The notes below the pieces were generated by a model. That model worked only from the letters and a program-made list of their open reading frames with translations. It searched no databases and was not told where the DNA came from. A program made the position numbers and the translations under genes. A stretch of DNA of 64,000 nucleotides from Actinomycetota bacterium (lineage in GTDB: Bacteria > Actinomycetota > Acidimicrobiia > Actinomarinales > Actinomarinaceae): the NCBI GenBank assembly GCA_014384285.1, contig JACNGE010000006.1:62001-126000 (forward strand). The letters run 5' to 3'. Shown piece after piece: positions 35,048 to 45,590 of the stretch; position 1 is the stretch's first letter; the number at the start of each line of letters is the position of its first letter.

Positions 35048-37037
35048 ATTTAAGGTTATTTCTGATTTTATTCCCCAAGGTGATCAACCAGATGCTATTC
35101 AAAATTTAAAAAAAGGCATTCTTAATAATTTCGATTACCAAACTTTGATGGGGATAACTGGATCTGGTAAATCGGCTACTATAGCTTGGCTTATAGAAGA
35201 GCTACAGATGCCAGCATTAGTTCTTGCTCCAAATAAAGCTTTAGCTGCCCAGTTAGCTAATGAATTTAAGCAATTCTTTCCTGAAAATAGAGTTGAATAC
35301 TTTGTTTCATATTATGATTACTACCAACCTGAAGCATACGTACCTAGAACAGACACATTTATAGAGAAAGATTCAAATATTAATGAAGAAATTGATAGAT
35401 TAAGACACTCTGCAACGAGTGCGCTTTTACTTCGAAAAGATGTTATCGTTGTATCTTCAGTTTCATGCATCTATGGTTTGGGATCTCCACAGGAATATAA
35501 AAATAAGATAATTCCACTTATAAAAGGTACCGAGTTTGAACTGGACAAATTACTAGAAGAACTTATAAAGCAACAATACGTTAGAAATGATTTAGTTGTT
35601 ACTAGAGGTACTTTCAGGTTAAAAGGAGATACACTAGACATTTTTCCTGTATACGAAGAGACAATATTTAGAATTGAATATTTTGGTGATGAAATAGAAA
35701 ATATAACTCGAATTGATCCCATCACTGGCGAAATTTTAGAAAAATTAACGGAATTAGCGATATTACCCGCGTCACATTACGTAACTTCAGAGGATGTAAT
35801 GAATAATGCACTTTCTCAAATTGAGAAAGACATGAATAAACAAATTAAAAAATTTGAAAAGGAAGATAAATTACTAGAGGCACAGCGGATTAAGCAAAGA
35901 ACCATGTTTGATTTAGAAATGTTGAGAGAACTAGGTGTTTGCTCTGGAATAGAAAACTACTCAAGATATTTTGATGGAAGAAGCCCTGGAGACCCGCCAT
36001 ATACTTTACTTGATTTTTTCCAGGAAGAATTTTTAATGGTTGTTGATGAAAGTCACATAGCTATTCCACAAATTCGAGGACAGTTTGCTGGGGACAAGTC
36101 AAGAAAAACTACATTGGTTGATTACGGTTTTCGTTTACCCGCCGCATTAGATAATAGACCATTAAAGTTTGAAGAATGGCAAGGAAAAGTAAAGAATACG
36201 GTATTAGTTTCCGCTACGCCAGGTAAATGGGAAAATTCAAACTCTCAGAACTTTGTTGAGCAAATTATTAGACCTACTGGTCTTTTAGACCCAAATATAA
36301 TTATTAGACCAACACAAAATCAAATAGAGGATTTACTAAAAGAAATAAAACAGGTTATTTCTAAAGGTAATAGGGTATTGGTTACTACGTTAACAAAAAA
36401 AATGAGTGAGGCATTAAGTGATTATTTCTTAAAAATGGGTATAAAGACACGCTACCTACATTCTGACATAGACACCCTTGAAAGAATTGAGATATTGAGA
36501 GATTTAAGAAAAGGAGAATTTGATGTACTTGTCGGAATCAATCTTCTTAGAGAGGGTCTAGATTTGCCAGAAGTTGAATTAGTGGCAATTATGGATGCCG
36601 ATAAAGAAGGTTTCTTAAGATCTGAAACAAGTTTAATTCAAACAATTGGTCGAGCAGCTCGTAACAAAGATGGTTATGTAATTATGTATGCAGACAGAAA
36701 AACAGATTCTATAACTAAGTCAGTTTATGAAACAAATAGACGAAGAGAAATTCAAATGGCTCATAATGAAAAATTTGACATAACGCCTACAACAATTTCA
36801 AAAGAAATAACTGATATTTTAGAAATGGTGGAAAAAAACAGACCTTCTAAAGATGAGATGAAATTTATGTCTAATATAAACCTTAAAAATGCTTCCAAAC
36901 AAGATTTGTATAAAATATCAAAGAACATTGAAAAAGAAATGAAGGTTGCTGCAGATTTATTAGAGTTTGAATTAGCTGCTAGATTAAGAGACGAGCTTAA
37001 GGAGATCAAGAAAGAAATAATGGAGTTACCAAGCTAA
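35040..37037 (+). CDS. uvrB: Excinuclease ABC subunit UvrB
   Basis: A 665-residue helicase-like damage verifier. Walker A GITGSGKSA near residue 38; the beta-hairpin region VSYYDYYQPEAYVP, which inserts behind the lesion; VVDESH as the DEXH box; and INLLREGLDLPE plus QTIGRAARN as C-terminal helicase motifs. The last 40 residues form the UVR domain that contacts UvrC. uvrB, uvrA and uvrC are consecutive and nearly abutting, a complete nucleotide-excision repair operon. Confidence 0.97.
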   Translation: MNKFKVISDFIPQGDQPDAIQNLKKGILNNFDYQTLMGITGSGKSATIAWLIEELQMPALVLAPNKALAAQLANEFKQFFPENRVEYFVSYYDYYQPEAYVPRTDTFIEKDSNINEEIDRLRHSATSALLLRKDVIVVSSVSCIYGLGSPQEYKNKIIPLIKGTEFELDKLLEELIKQQYVRNDLVVTRGTFRLKGDTLDIFPVYEETIFRIEYFGDEIENITRIDPITGEILEKLTELAILPASHYVTSEDVMNNALSQIEKDMNKQIKKFEKEDKLLEAQRIKQRTMFDLEMLRELGVCSGIENYSRYFDGRSPGDPPYTLLDFFQEEFLMVVDESHIAIPQIRGQFAGDKSRKTTLVDYGFRLPAALDNRPLKFEEWQGKVKNTVLVSATPGKWENSNSQNFVEQIIRPTGLLDPNIIIRPTQNQIEDLLKEIKQVISKGNRVLVTTLTKKMSEALSDYFLKMGIKTRYLHSDIDTLERIEILRDLRKGEFDVLVGINLLREGLDLPEVELVAIMDADKEGFLRSETSLIQTIGRAARNKDGYVIMYADRKTDSITKSVYETNRRREIQMAHNEKFDITPTTISKEITDILEMVEKNRPSKDEMKFMSNINLKNASKQDLYKISKNIEKEMKVAADLLEFELAARLRDELKEIKKEIMELPS

Positions 37038-39847
37038 TGTCTCAAGATTTTCTAAAAGTTAAAGGCGCTAAAGAACATAATCTTAAAAATGTCTCGCTGG
37101 ATATTCCAAAGAATAAATTTGTGGTGATTACAGGTTTATCGGGTTCGGGAAAATCTTCATTAGCCTTTGACACTATTTACGCTGAAGGTCAACGAAGGTA
37201 TGTCGAAAGTTTGTCTGCATACGCTAGACAATTTCTTGGACAAATGGAAAAACCTGATGTTGAAAGTATAGAGGGCTTATCACCTGCTATTGCAATTGAT
37301 CAAAAAACATCTTCTAGAAGCCCAAGGTCAACAGTAGGTACTGTTACAGAAATACATGACTATTTAAGATTATTATGGGCAAGGATTGGGATAAGTTACT
37401 GTCCTATTTGTGGATCTAAAATAGAGAAGCAGTCTGTAGATTTTATTGTTAATCAGGTAATGTCTCTAGGCGAGAATGTTGATATTGAAATACTCGCTCC
37501 TGTAGTCAAATCTAGAAAAGGTGAATTTGAAACACTCTTCAAAGATTTATTAAAAGATGGGTTTACACGAGCATATATAGACGGAGAACTTATAAGACTA
37601 GACGAAGCCAAAAGGCTAGATAAATATTTTAATCACGATATCTCTGTTTTAGTTGACAGGATGAAAATTAAAAAAACACCAGGACGTAGGCTTCCTCAGT
37701 CTATTGAAGCTGCTCTTAAACTGACGGGTGGAACTCTTGATGTAAAATTCAATGACACTATTCAAAACTACAGTCAAAATCTTGGTTGTTTAGATTGTGG
37801 AACTTCCTATGATAAGTTGGAACCTAGGGACTTTTCATTCAACTCGCCTTTTGGTGCATGTAATACTTGTAATGGTCTAGGAATTAATTATGAAATTGAT
37901 GAAAAGCTTTTAATAAAAAATCGAGATTTGTCAATTAATGAAAATGTATTTCCCGACATGTCTACAAGGAAATATTTCAGGGCACAAATTTATGGTGTTT
38001 GTGAGTATTTTGAAATCCCCATGGATGCCTCTTATAAAGATTTAACCGAAAATGATAAACACATACTATTAAATGGTAGTGACGGAATAAAGACACCAAT
38101 AAGGTACACGAATAGGTTTGGTAATTCAAGAACTTGGGAGAGAGCTTATCCTGGAATCATCCCAATGTTCAAACGTCTATATGAAGAAACTACTTCAGAC
38201 CATGCACGTGATTACTATATGCAATTCATGAGAGAGCTTCCTTGTGGAGGCTGCGAGGGAGAGAGGTTAAATGAAAGGTCCAGAATGGTACAAGTCAAAT
38301 CACTCACCCTTGGAGAATTCAACAAACTTTCTATCAAAAAAGCATATGAAGTAGTTAATAAGCTCAAATTGACCGGAAACTCAAAAGAAATTGCAGAAGC
38401 AATATTAAGAGAGATAAAAGAGCGATTAAATTTTCTAAATGAAGTAGGTCTTGGATACCTTCAACTAAACAGGGGAGCAGCAACTCTCTCGGGAGGTGAG
38501 GCTCAAAGAATTCGTCTTGCTACTCAAATTGGATCTGGCTTAACAGGTGTTCTTTATGTTCTTGATGAACCATCTATAGGCTTACATCAATCTGATAATG
38601 ACAAATTGATAGAAACACTGATTAGATTGAGAAATCTTGGTAACACAGTCTTAGTCGTAGAACACGATGAAGAAACAATGAAGCAATCAGATTACCTTAT
38701 TGACATTGGCTGGGGTGCAGGTGAACAAGGGGGGAACATTGTTGCTTCGGGTACATGGGAGGAAGTTTCTCTAGTAAAGAAATCAATTACAGGAAGATAC
38801 CTTTCAGGAAAAGTAAAAGTTCCATATCCAAAAGTCCGGAGACAGGGCAACAGCGCAAAAATTGTTTTAAGAGGAGCTCAAGAGAATAATTTGAAAAATT
38901 TAACGGTTGAGTTTCCATTAGGAAAATTTATTTCAGTAACTGGTGTTTCTGGAAGTGGCAAGTCCACTCTTGTAACTGGTATTTTATCTAAAGCAATTCA
39001 AAATGAATTTACTAGAAAAAACTGGATACCGCCAGGTATACATAGGAGTATTTCAGGATTAAATTACCTTGATAAATTGATTGAAATTGATCAGTCACCT
39101 ATTGGGAGAACACCTCGTTCAAATCCAGCAACCTACTCAGGAGTTTTTGATATGATTCGAAAGCTTTATTCAATGACAGAGGAATCAAAAATACGTGGAT
39201 ATAAACCTGGAAGATTCTCTTTCAATGTACCAGGTGGTAGATGTGAAGTATGCAAAGGAGACGGAACAATAAAAGTTGAGATGTATTTTTTACCAGATGT
39301 TTACGTTAAATGCGAAGATTGCGATGGTTCTAGATATAACCCTGAAACTCTAAGCATTAAATGGAAAGGTTATAGCATTGCCGATATTCTAAATTCAACT
39401 GTTGAAAATTCTTTAAAAATATTTGAGAACCAACCCTCAATTTTCAAAATTGTTAAAACACTGGACGATGTTGGTTTGTCTTATATTACCTTAGGCCAAG
39501 CTGCAACTACTTTATCAGGAGGAGAAGCTCAACGAGTAAAATTAGCTAAGGAACTCAGTAAGAGATCAACCGGTAAAACAATGTATATTCTTGATGAGCC
39601 CACAACAGGTCTACACTTTGCTGACGTTCAAAAATTATTAGAAGTACTTCATATGCTGGTTGATAAAGGTAATACAGTAGTTGTAATTGAGCACAATCTT
39701 GATGTAGTTAAAAACTCAGACTGGGTTATAGATCTTGGTCCAGAAGGTGGAGAAAATGGTGGTATGGTTGTAGCGTCAGGAACACCTGAAAGCATCGTAA
39801 AAGATAAAAATTCCTTAACTGGAAAATTTCTAAAAAGCTTACTTTAA
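37037..39847 (+). CDS. uvrA: Excinuclease ABC subunit UvrA
   Basis: A 936-residue tandem ABC ATPase that recognises bulky lesions and loads UvrB. First Walker [10 protein letters not shown] near residue 32 and second GVSGSGKST near 637. Two ABC signatures LSGGEAQR, and zinc modules CPICG, CLDCG...CNTCNG and CEVCKGDG...CEDCDG. The first base of its ATG is the last base of the uvrB stop (TAATG). Confidence 0.97.
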   Translation: MSQDFLKVKGAKEHNLKNVSLDIPKNKFVVITGLSGSGKSSLAFDTIYAEGQRRYVESLSAYARQFLGQMEKPDVESIEGLSPAIAIDQKTSSRSPRSTVGTVTEIHDYLRLLWARIGISYCPICGSKIEKQSVDFIVNQVMSLGENVDIEILAPVVKSRKGEFETLFKDLLKDGFTRAYIDGELIRLDEAKRLDKYFNHDISVLVDRMKIKKTPGRRLPQSIEAALKLTGGTLDVKFNDTIQNYSQNLGCLDCGTSYDKLEPRDFSFNSPFGACNTCNGLGINYEIDEKLLIKNRDLSINENVFPDMSTRKYFRAQIYGVCEYFEIPMDASYKDLTENDKHILLNGSDGIKTPIRYTNRFGNSRTWERAYPGIIPMFKRLYEETTSDHARDYYMQFMRELPCGGCEGERLNERSRMVQVKSLTLGEFNKLSIKKAYEVVNKLKLTGNSKEIAEAILREIKERLNFLNEVGLGYLQLNRGAATLSGGEAQRIRLATQIGSGLTGVLYVLDEPSIGLHQSDNDKLIETLIRLRNLGNTVLVVEHDEETMKQSDYLIDIGWGAGEQGGNIVASGTWEEVSLVKKSITGRYLSGKVKVPYPKVRRQGNSAKIVLRGAQENNLKNLTVEFPLGKFISVTGVSGSGKSTLVTGILSKAIQNEFTRKNWIPPGIHRSISGLNYLDKLIEIDQSPIGRTPRSNPATYSGVFDMIRKLYSMTEESKIRGYKPGRFSFNVPGGRCEVCKGDGTIKVEMYFLPDVYVKCEDCDGSRYNPETLSIKWKGYSIADILNSTVENSLKIFENQPSIFKIVKTLDDVGLSYITLGQAATTLSGGEAQRVKLAKELSKRSTGKTMYILDEPTTGLHFADVQKLLEVLHMLVDKGNTVVVIEHNLDVVKNSDWVIDLGPEGGENGGMVVASGTPESIVKDKNSLTGKFLKSLL

Positions 39848-41656
39848 ATGGATAAAATATCAACTAAGGAAATTCCAGAAAATCCAGGTATTTATATATT
39901 TAAAGATAAATACAATGATCCTCTATATGTTGGAAAAGCTAAAAATTTACGAAAGAGAGTCCCTTCATATTTCAGAGAGAATACTTCATGGAAAATAAAG
40001 AGATTAATATCTGAAGCAATTGAAATAAGTTTTGTAACTTCTAAAAATGAAGCAGATGCATTGTTGGCGGAATATTCTTTTATACAACAATATAAGCCGA
40101 AATACAATGTAAGACTTAAAGATGATAAGTCTTATCCATATGTGACAGTAACGAATGAAACTTGGCCAAGAGCTTATGTTTCAAGAAGTATTAATGAAAA
40201 GAATATAAACTTTGGACCATTCCCGTTTATTGGTGCTGCTAGAAGATCTCTGGATCATTTAATTAATATATTTCCTGTAAGAACTTGTACTAAAAATGTA
40301 TTTGAACGGCATCAAAAGCTTAATAAACCATGCTTACTTTTTGATATAAATAAATGTTCAGGCCCTTGTGTTAACGCCATAGATCAAGAGTCTTATAAAA
40401 ATATGCTGGAAAATATTGAAAATTTTTATTCCGGTAAATCTGACATGTATGTAAACAATAAAATTGCAGATATGAAAAAATATTCTGCAAACCAGGAATA
40501 TGAAAAAGCAAATGAAGCAAAAAAATTAATCGAACATTTAGAAAATGCTCGATCTACTCAGACACTAATGGTATCTAATACTAAGTCTGTAGATGTAATA
40601 GGAATTGATGTAAGCAATCTTGATGTAGTTATTTCTTGTTTGTTAATAAGAAGTGGAAGAATAATAGGGGAGGTAAAAAAAACATTTGAACCTATAGATA
40701 CAAAAAAACATGATGAATACCTCCCTCAAATCATATTATCAATATTTTCTGAAAACCAACCATCCGAAGAAATTTTAGTTAGTCACAGCTTCCCTTTTAT
40801 TGAATTAATACAAGAACAGTTATCTGAAAAGTGGGGAAGAAAAATAGAACTGAAAACACCAAAACAAGGATGGAAAAAAGAGCTATTAAATACAGCAATA
40901 ATTGATGCGAAAGAACTTCGTAGAGTTGTTAATTTCAGAAGAAGAACTGATTTAGAATTTAGAACTAGATCACTTGAGCAGCTAAAAAATAAACTAAATT
41001 TAACAAATGTCCCTTACCGTATAGAAGCTTATGATATTTCAAATTTAGGACCTGAGTATAGAGTTGGCTCTATGGTTGTAATGGAAGATGGACTTTCTAA
41101 ACCATCAATGTACAGAAAATTTCATATTAAATCATTTCAAGGTCAAGATGATTTTAAATCAATGGAAGAAGTTTTATTTAGAAGACTCAGAAGGTTGACG
41201 AAGAATAATGAAAATGATCCTAGCTTCAGAAGAAAACCTGATCTTATACTAATTGATGGTGGTAAAGGCCAACTTTCATCGGCAAAAGGAGTATTAGATC
41301 ATTTACAATTAGAAATTGATGTAGTGGGGCTAGCAAAAAGAGAAGAAGAAATCTTTAAACCCTTTCAAAAGGAGTCAATACTGCTAAATAAGAATTCAGA
41401 AGCATTGTTTACACTCCAAAACATTAGAGATGAAGCCCACAGGTTTGCGATAAATGAAAATAGAAGATTAAGAATTAAAAACTTTGATAAACAAACTCTA
41501 TTAAATATAGAGGGTGTAGGAACAGTTTCATCAAAAAAAATTCTAGACAAATACAAATCAATTGAAAAGCTTTCAAAAGCTACTTATGAAGAATTAGAGG
41601 AAATACTAACCCCAAATATTGCGAGAAAAATTATTAACTACTTTAATAACATTTAA
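39848..41656 (+). CDS. uvrC: Excinuclease ABC subunit UvrC
   Basis: A 602-residue dual nuclease. The N-terminal GIY-YIG domain (PGIYIFKDKYNDPLYVGKAKNLRKRV) makes the 3' cut, a UVR segment follows near residue 205, and the RNase H-like C-terminal nuclease (YDISNLGPEYRVGSMVV, LILIDGGKGQL) makes the 5' cut. A terminal helix-hairpin-helix (IEGVGTVSSKKIL) binds DNA. It follows uvrA directly. Confidence 0.96.
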   Translation: MDKISTKEIPENPGIYIFKDKYNDPLYVGKAKNLRKRVPSYFRENTSWKIKRLISEAIEISFVTSKNEADALLAEYSFIQQYKPKYNVRLKDDKSYPYVTVTNETWPRAYVSRSINEKNINFGPFPFIGAARRSLDHLINIFPVRTCTKNVFERHQKLNKPCLLFDINKCSGPCVNAIDQESYKNMLENIENFYSGKSDMYVNNKIADMKKYSANQEYEKANEAKKLIEHLENARSTQTLMVSNTKSVDVIGIDVSNLDVVISCLLIRSGRIIGEVKKTFEPIDTKKHDEYLPQIILSIFSENQPSEEILVSHSFPFIELIQEQLSEKWGRKIELKTPKQGWKKELLNTAIIDAKELRRVVNFRRRTDLEFRTRSLEQLKNKLNLTNVPYRIEAYDISNLGPEYRVGSMVVMEDGLSKPSMYRKFHIKSFQGQDDFKSMEEVLFRRLRRLTKNNENDPSFRRKPDLILIDGGKGQLSSAKGVLDHLQLEIDVVGLAKREEEIFKPFQKESILLNKNSEALFTLQNIRDEAHRFAINENRRLRIKNFDKQTLLNIEGVGTVSSKKILDKYKSIEKLSKATYEELEEILTPNIARKIINYFNNI

Positions 41657-41722
41657 TGTAGCTGTTTGAAAAAATTCTTCCATCTATAAACATGGCAACT
41701 ACAATGTTAGCGAGAGGTAAAA

Positions 41723-42586
41723 TTGGTTAATAAAAGACCCGAAGTTTTGTTACTTGTAGGCATGTCTGGTGCAGGACGTTCTGCAAGCTCTAATGTTTTT
41801 GAGGATCTTGGCTATTACGTCATCGAAAACTTACCCCCAGAACTTGTTGAATCTGTAGTTGAATCTAATGATGTAGCTGAATCAAATAAACAACTTGTCC
41901 TAACTATCGATGCAAGAGATATATCAGCCCAAGATGAACTCAATAAAAGTCTTGAGAGGTTAAGTCAATCTGGTGTCCTAACAAGAATGATTTTTTTAGA
42001 TGCCGATAACGAGACCCTTATTGAGAGATATGAAGAAAATAGGCGACCACACCCCATGGGCATGGATTCACTTTCTCAATCTGTGAAAAATGAGCGTGAC
42101 CAACTCAAGCCTATTAAAGAACTTGCAGATTTAGTAATCGACACCACAGATATGAATGTTCACGAACTAAGGAAAAGAATCATAGAGGGTTTTCAGGGTG
42201 AAGCTACAAATCAAGATTTAAAAATATCCGTAACTTCTTTTGGTTTCAAGAATGGTGCACCCAGAGATGCAGATATTGTTCTTGATGTGAGGTTTTTACC
42301 CAATCCTCATTGGAGAGAAGAGTTAAGGTCTTCTACTGGACAATCACCAATGGTAAGAAACTACGTCCTCTCTTTTGAAGATGCCGAAATATTTCTTGAA
42401 AAAGCAAAAGATTTGATAGATTTTTTACTACCAAGATTTACTTCAGAAGGTAAATCATATGTAGGAATTGCAATTGGTTGCACGGGCGGTAAACACCGAA
42501 GTGTCGTCATGACCGAAGAAGTTGGTGGTTGGTTAATCAATGAAGGTAAAGATGCAGTAATCCTTCATAGAGATATGAAAGAGTAA
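41723..42586 (+). CDS. rapZ: RapZ family nucleotide-binding protein
   Basis: A 287-residue protein with a TTG start behind AGAGG. Walker A GMSGAGRS is at residues 13-20, RRPHPM in the middle and the C-terminal signature GCTGGKHRSVVMTE. In E. coli RapZ is an RNase E adaptor controlling GlmS; the role in Actinobacteria is less clear. It usually heads a rapZ-yvcK-whiA trio, but yvcK and whiA are absent here and pgk follows directly. TATAAA at 41685-41690 could be a -10 box. Confidence 0.9.
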   Translation: MVNKRPEVLLLVGMSGAGRSASSNVFEDLGYYVIENLPPELVESVVESNDVAESNKQLVLTIDARDISAQDELNKSLERLSQSGVLTRMIFLDADNETLIERYEENRRPHPMGMDSLSQSVKNERDQLKPIKELADLVIDTTDMNVHELRKRIIEGFQGEATNQDLKISVTSFGFKNGAPRDADIVLDVRFLPNPHWREELRSSTGQSPMVRNYVLSFEDAEIFLEKAKDLIDFLLPRFTSEGKSYVGIAIGCTGGKHRSVVMTEEVGGWLINEGKDAVILHRDMKE

Positions 42587-42588
42587 TA

Positions 42589-43743
42589 TTGTCGACTAAT
42601 GAATCACTTGGACACACACTAATACGTGCTGATTTAAATTCACCAATTCAAAATAAAACTATTCAAGATAATTTTAGAATTATTAAAGCATTAGAACATT
42701 TAAAAAAAATTAGGGAAAATTCAAAAACGGTTACTTTTACCAGCCACCTAGGCAGGCCCCTAGGAAAAGATGAAAATTATTCATTAAAACCGATTGCAGA
42801 AGAAATGTCAGAACTATTAGGTGAAAAAGTTATTTTTATTGATTCAATATTTGATCAACATATAAAAAGTAATCTTGAAAGAAATCCAGGGAAAGTATTT
42901 TTAATGGAGAACATAAGATTCTATCAAGAGGAGCTGGATAATGACACAGATTTTGCCCAAAAAGTAACAAGTAACTTCAATACTTTTATATTAGACGCTT
43001 TTGGTGCTGCTCACAGAAGTCACTCTTCTATCGTTTCTTTTGGTAAGTACATTAATTCATTTCAAGGAGAACTTATGTCCAATGAGATTAAAAACCTTCA
43101 AAAGTTAACAAATTCTCCAGCACAACCATATACAGTAATTCTTGGTGGTGCAAAAATTTCTGATAAGCTACAGTTAATTAATAATTTGATTCCACATGTA
43201 GATAACTTATTAATTGGTGGCGGCATGTGTTTTACTTTTTTGAAAATAAAAGGTTACAATATAGGAAAATCACTTTGTGAAGATGACTACTTGTCAACAG
43301 CAGAAGTCTTGCTTGAATCAAAGCATGGCCATAAAATACACCTACCATCTGACTTCGGAGTTACAGAATCTATTGAAAGGGGATCAAGAGTAGATAAGAA
43401 TATAGACGAATTTACTGACCAAGATATTGGAGTCGACATATCTATGTCCACTATTAAGGAGTTTGAATCTATTTTGTTAAAATCAAAAACTGTATTTTGG
43501 AATGGTCCCATGGGGATATTTGAGAATCCAAATTATAAATTAGGAACCCAGTCAATTACGGAGATAGTTTCTAACTTAAATGCATACACGGTTGTTGGTG
43601 GTGGAGATTCTGTAAGTGCGATACAGATGTTTTCAAATCTTTCTAAATTTAATCATATTTCTACAGGTGGTGGGGCATCTTTAAAGTATTTAGAAGGGAA
43701 TCAATTGCCCGGTGTAAATATATATAAACCACTTATACTCTGA
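42589..43743 (+). CDS. pgk: Phosphoglycerate kinase
   Basis: A 384-residue glycolytic kinase. The N-terminal substrate site is IRADLNSPI (family VRVDFNVP), SHLGRP, FLMENIRFYQEE and DAFGAAHRSHSS. The C-terminal nucleotide domain has LGGAKISDKL, NGPMGIFE and GGGDSV. The TTG start makes the N-terminus about ten residues shorter than usual. gap, its normal neighbour, is not present. tpiA follows four bases later. Confidence 0.95.
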   Translation: MSTNESLGHTLIRADLNSPIQNKTIQDNFRIIKALEHLKKIRENSKTVTFTSHLGRPLGKDENYSLKPIAEEMSELLGEKVIFIDSIFDQHIKSNLERNPGKVFLMENIRFYQEELDNDTDFAQKVTSNFNTFILDAFGAAHRSHSSIVSFGKYINSFQGELMSNEIKNLQKLTNSPAQPYTVILGGAKISDKLQLINNLIPHVDNLLIGGGMCFTFLKIKGYNIGKSLCEDDYLSTAEVLLESKHGHKIHLPSDFGVTESIERGSRVDKNIDEFTDQDIGVDISMSTIKEFESILLKSKTVFWNGPMGIFENPNYKLGTQSITEIVSNLNAYTVVGGGDSVSAIQMFSNLSKFNHISTGGGASLKYLEGNQLPGVNIYKPLIL

Positions 43744-43747
43744 AGTT

Positions 43748-44512
43748 ATGAAAAAAATTATTATCGGCAATTGGAAACTTAATTTAGATCACTTAGAAGC
43801 TATTCAGCTTCTTCAGAAATTAAACTATTCTTTAGAAGTTGATATTGAAGATAACATTGATATAGTTTTAGCTCCATCGCATACTTCGTTAAGGTCATTA
43901 CAAACAATTGTGGATGCAGACAAACTTAAAATCAAAATTTCATCACAAGATGTATCTGCGTACCAATCAGGTGCATTTACTGGTGAAGTTTCGGCAAGCC
44001 AGTTATGTAAACTTAATATAGGCTATTCTATTATCGGTCATTCTGAAAGAAGAACTCTATTTAATGAATCTGATGAGATTGTTAATCTAAAAGTCCACAA
44101 TTCGATTGATAACAAGATAGTTCCAATTATCTGTTTTGGAGAATCAGAAGAGCTAAGGAATAACAATGAATATTTACCTCATATAATCAATCAAGTGAAT
44201 TCATCTGTCAAAGGAATTCGAAAAGATAAAGTTGAAGAAATTATCTTTGCATACGAGCCTATTTGGGCAATTGGAACAGGAAAAGTAGCATCTACTGAAG
44301 ACGCTATAGAAGTCTTATCTGCAGTAAAAGAAGAAATCTCTAGTAAGCCTTATTATGACCAAGATAAAATAAGATTTATCTATGGTGGAAGCGTATCCCC
44401 AACAAATGCTACAGAATTACTTAATTCTAAGATCATAGACGGCGCATTAGTTGGAGGGGCTTCTTTAGATACTGAAAAATTTGTTCAGATTATTAAGTCA
44501 ATTAAATTATGA
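43748..44512 (+). CDS. tpiA: Triosephosphate isomerase
   Basis: A 254-residue TIM barrel. The catalytic lysine is in GNWKLN, the histidine in IIGHSERR, and the glutamate in YEPIWAIGTG. IYGGSVSPTNA and DGALVGGASL bind the phosphate. It interconverts dihydroxyacetone phosphate and glyceraldehyde 3-phosphate. It overlaps gpmA by four bases. Confidence 0.96.
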   Translation: MKKIIIGNWKLNLDHLEAIQLLQKLNYSLEVDIEDNIDIVLAPSHTSLRSLQTIVDADKLKIKISSQDVSAYQSGAFTGEVSASQLCKLNIGYSIIGHSERRTLFNESDEIVNLKVHNSIDNKIVPIICFGESEELRNNNEYLPHIINQVNSSVKGIRKDKVEEIIFAYEPIWAIGTGKVASTEDAIEVLSAVKEEISSKPYYDQDKIRFIYGGSVSPTNATELLNSKIIDGALVGGASLDTEKFVQIIKSIKL

Positions 44513-45252
44513 ATCTAGTATTCGTTAGACACGGACAAAGTAGTTGGAACAAACAAAATAAATTTACAGGATGGGTTGATGTAGGGCTTTCTGAAAGAGG
44601 TAAATCTGAAGCTATTGAAGCAGGGAAAGTTTTAAAAAATTTAAATTTCACTCCCTATATTTGCTACACATCATTTTTGAAAAGATCAAAAGACACAGCA
44701 TCACATGTCTTGAATCAATTGCATATTGATAATTCTTTTAATACCCTTAAAAAAGAATTTTGGCAGTTAAATGAGAGGCACTATGGCGCTTTACAGGGGT
44801 TAGACAAGATAGAAACAGCAAAAAAATATGGTGAAGATCAAGTTCTCAAGTGGAGAAGAGGGTATGAAATAAAACCTCCTTTGATTGACCAGGGGTCTGA
44901 ATTTGATCCAAATTTAGACGATAAATATAAAGACCTTAGTGACGAAATGCCACTAGGAGAATCTTTAGAAGATGTTGTCTCAAGAGTAAAAGAGACACTT
45001 TCTATTATTGTAAACACTACAAAGAGTGGAAATGTTTTAGTTGTTGCTCACGGTAATAGCATCCGTGCAATGGTTAAAATTCTAGAAGATATTTCTGATA
45101 AAGATATTGTTGATGTAAATATTCCAACAGGAATTCCACTCGCATTTAACATTAATGATGATAAAATAACTAGAATTGGATATCTTGGAGATAAAGAAAA
45201 AATCCAAAAACTAGAAGATGAAGTAAAGCAACAATCTAGATTGAAAGAGTAA
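44509..45252 (+). CDS. gpmA: 2,3-bisphosphoglycerate-dependent phosphoglycerate mutase
   Basis: A 247-residue enzyme interconverting 3- and 2-phosphoglycerate. RHGQSSWNKQNKFTGWVDVGLS has the phosphorylated histidine (residue 8), and LNERHYGALQGL and VVAHGNSIRA the other catalytic residues. The full dPGM insert (KWRRGYEIKPPL) separates it from broad phosphatases. Together with pgk and tpiA it forms a lower-glycolysis operon that runs into secG. Confidence 0.94.
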   Translation: MNLVFVRHGQSSWNKQNKFTGWVDVGLSERGKSEAIEAGKVLKNLNFTPYICYTSFLKRSKDTASHVLNQLHIDNSFNTLKKEFWQLNERHYGALQGLDKIETAKKYGEDQVLKWRRGYEIKPPLIDQGSEFDPNLDDKYKDLSDEMPLGESLEDVVSRVKETLSIIVNTTKSGNVLVVAHGNSIRAMVKILEDISDKDIVDVNIPTGIPLAFNINDDKITRIGYLGDKEKIQKLEDEVKQQSRLKE

Positions 45253-45258
45253 AATTTT

Positions 45259-45495
45259 ATGGATACAGTAACAGCAAGTCTTGTAGCTATACATATAATA
45301 GTTTCTATAGCACTAATTGGTTTAGTTCTACTAAATAGTGGAAAAGGTGGAGGTCTTTCTGATATGCTGGGCGGACCAGGGGCATCAGGAAATATAGGCC
45401 AAACTTTAGCAGAGAGAAATCTGAGTAGGATTACAGCTTTTGTGGCTTTACTTTTCTCCATTACAACATTACTTTTGTTTTGGTTCCTTGATTGA
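45259..45495 (+). CDS. secG: Preprotein translocase subunit SecG
   Basis: A 78-residue protein with two membrane helices (about residues 8-25 and 57-77) joined by the conserved loop LLNSGKGGGLSDMLGGPGASG. SecG supports protein translocation by SecYEG. The place after tpiA is standard for Actinobacteria. tRNA-Leu begins four bases downstream. Confidence 0.93.
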   Translation: MDTVTASLVAIHIIVSIALIGLVLLNSGKGGGLSDMLGGPGASGNIGQTLAERNLSRITAFVALLFSITTLLLFWFLD

Positions 45496-45499
45496 TTTA

Positions 45500-45583
45500 G
45501 CGCGGGTGGCGGAACTGGTAGACGCGCAGGATTAAGGATCCTGTGGGGTAAGACCCGTGGAGGTTCGAGTCCTCTTCCGCGCA
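45500..45583 (+). tRNA. tRNA-Leu (anticodon AAG)
   Basis: An 84-nt type II tRNA. The acceptor GCGCGGG/TCCGCGC has one G-T pair, the anticodon arm is CAGGA-TTAAGGA-TCCTG, the variable arm is long (GGG/CCC stem) and the T-loop is TTCGAGT. CCA is not encoded. The seven-base loop puts A-A-G at positions 34-36, with G37. Most Actinobacteria use GAG to read CUU/CUC, so A34 is unusual. Only four bases separate it from secG and seven from the next ATG. Confidence 0.93.
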
Positions 45584-45590
45584 CAAGTAT

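Noticed and set aside
45048-45584. 178-codon minus-strand ORF (MRGRGLEPPRVLPHR...)
   Set aside because: It is the antisense reading of tRNA-Leu plus secG and gpmA. The opening is a familiar artefact of translating tRNA-Leu backwards.
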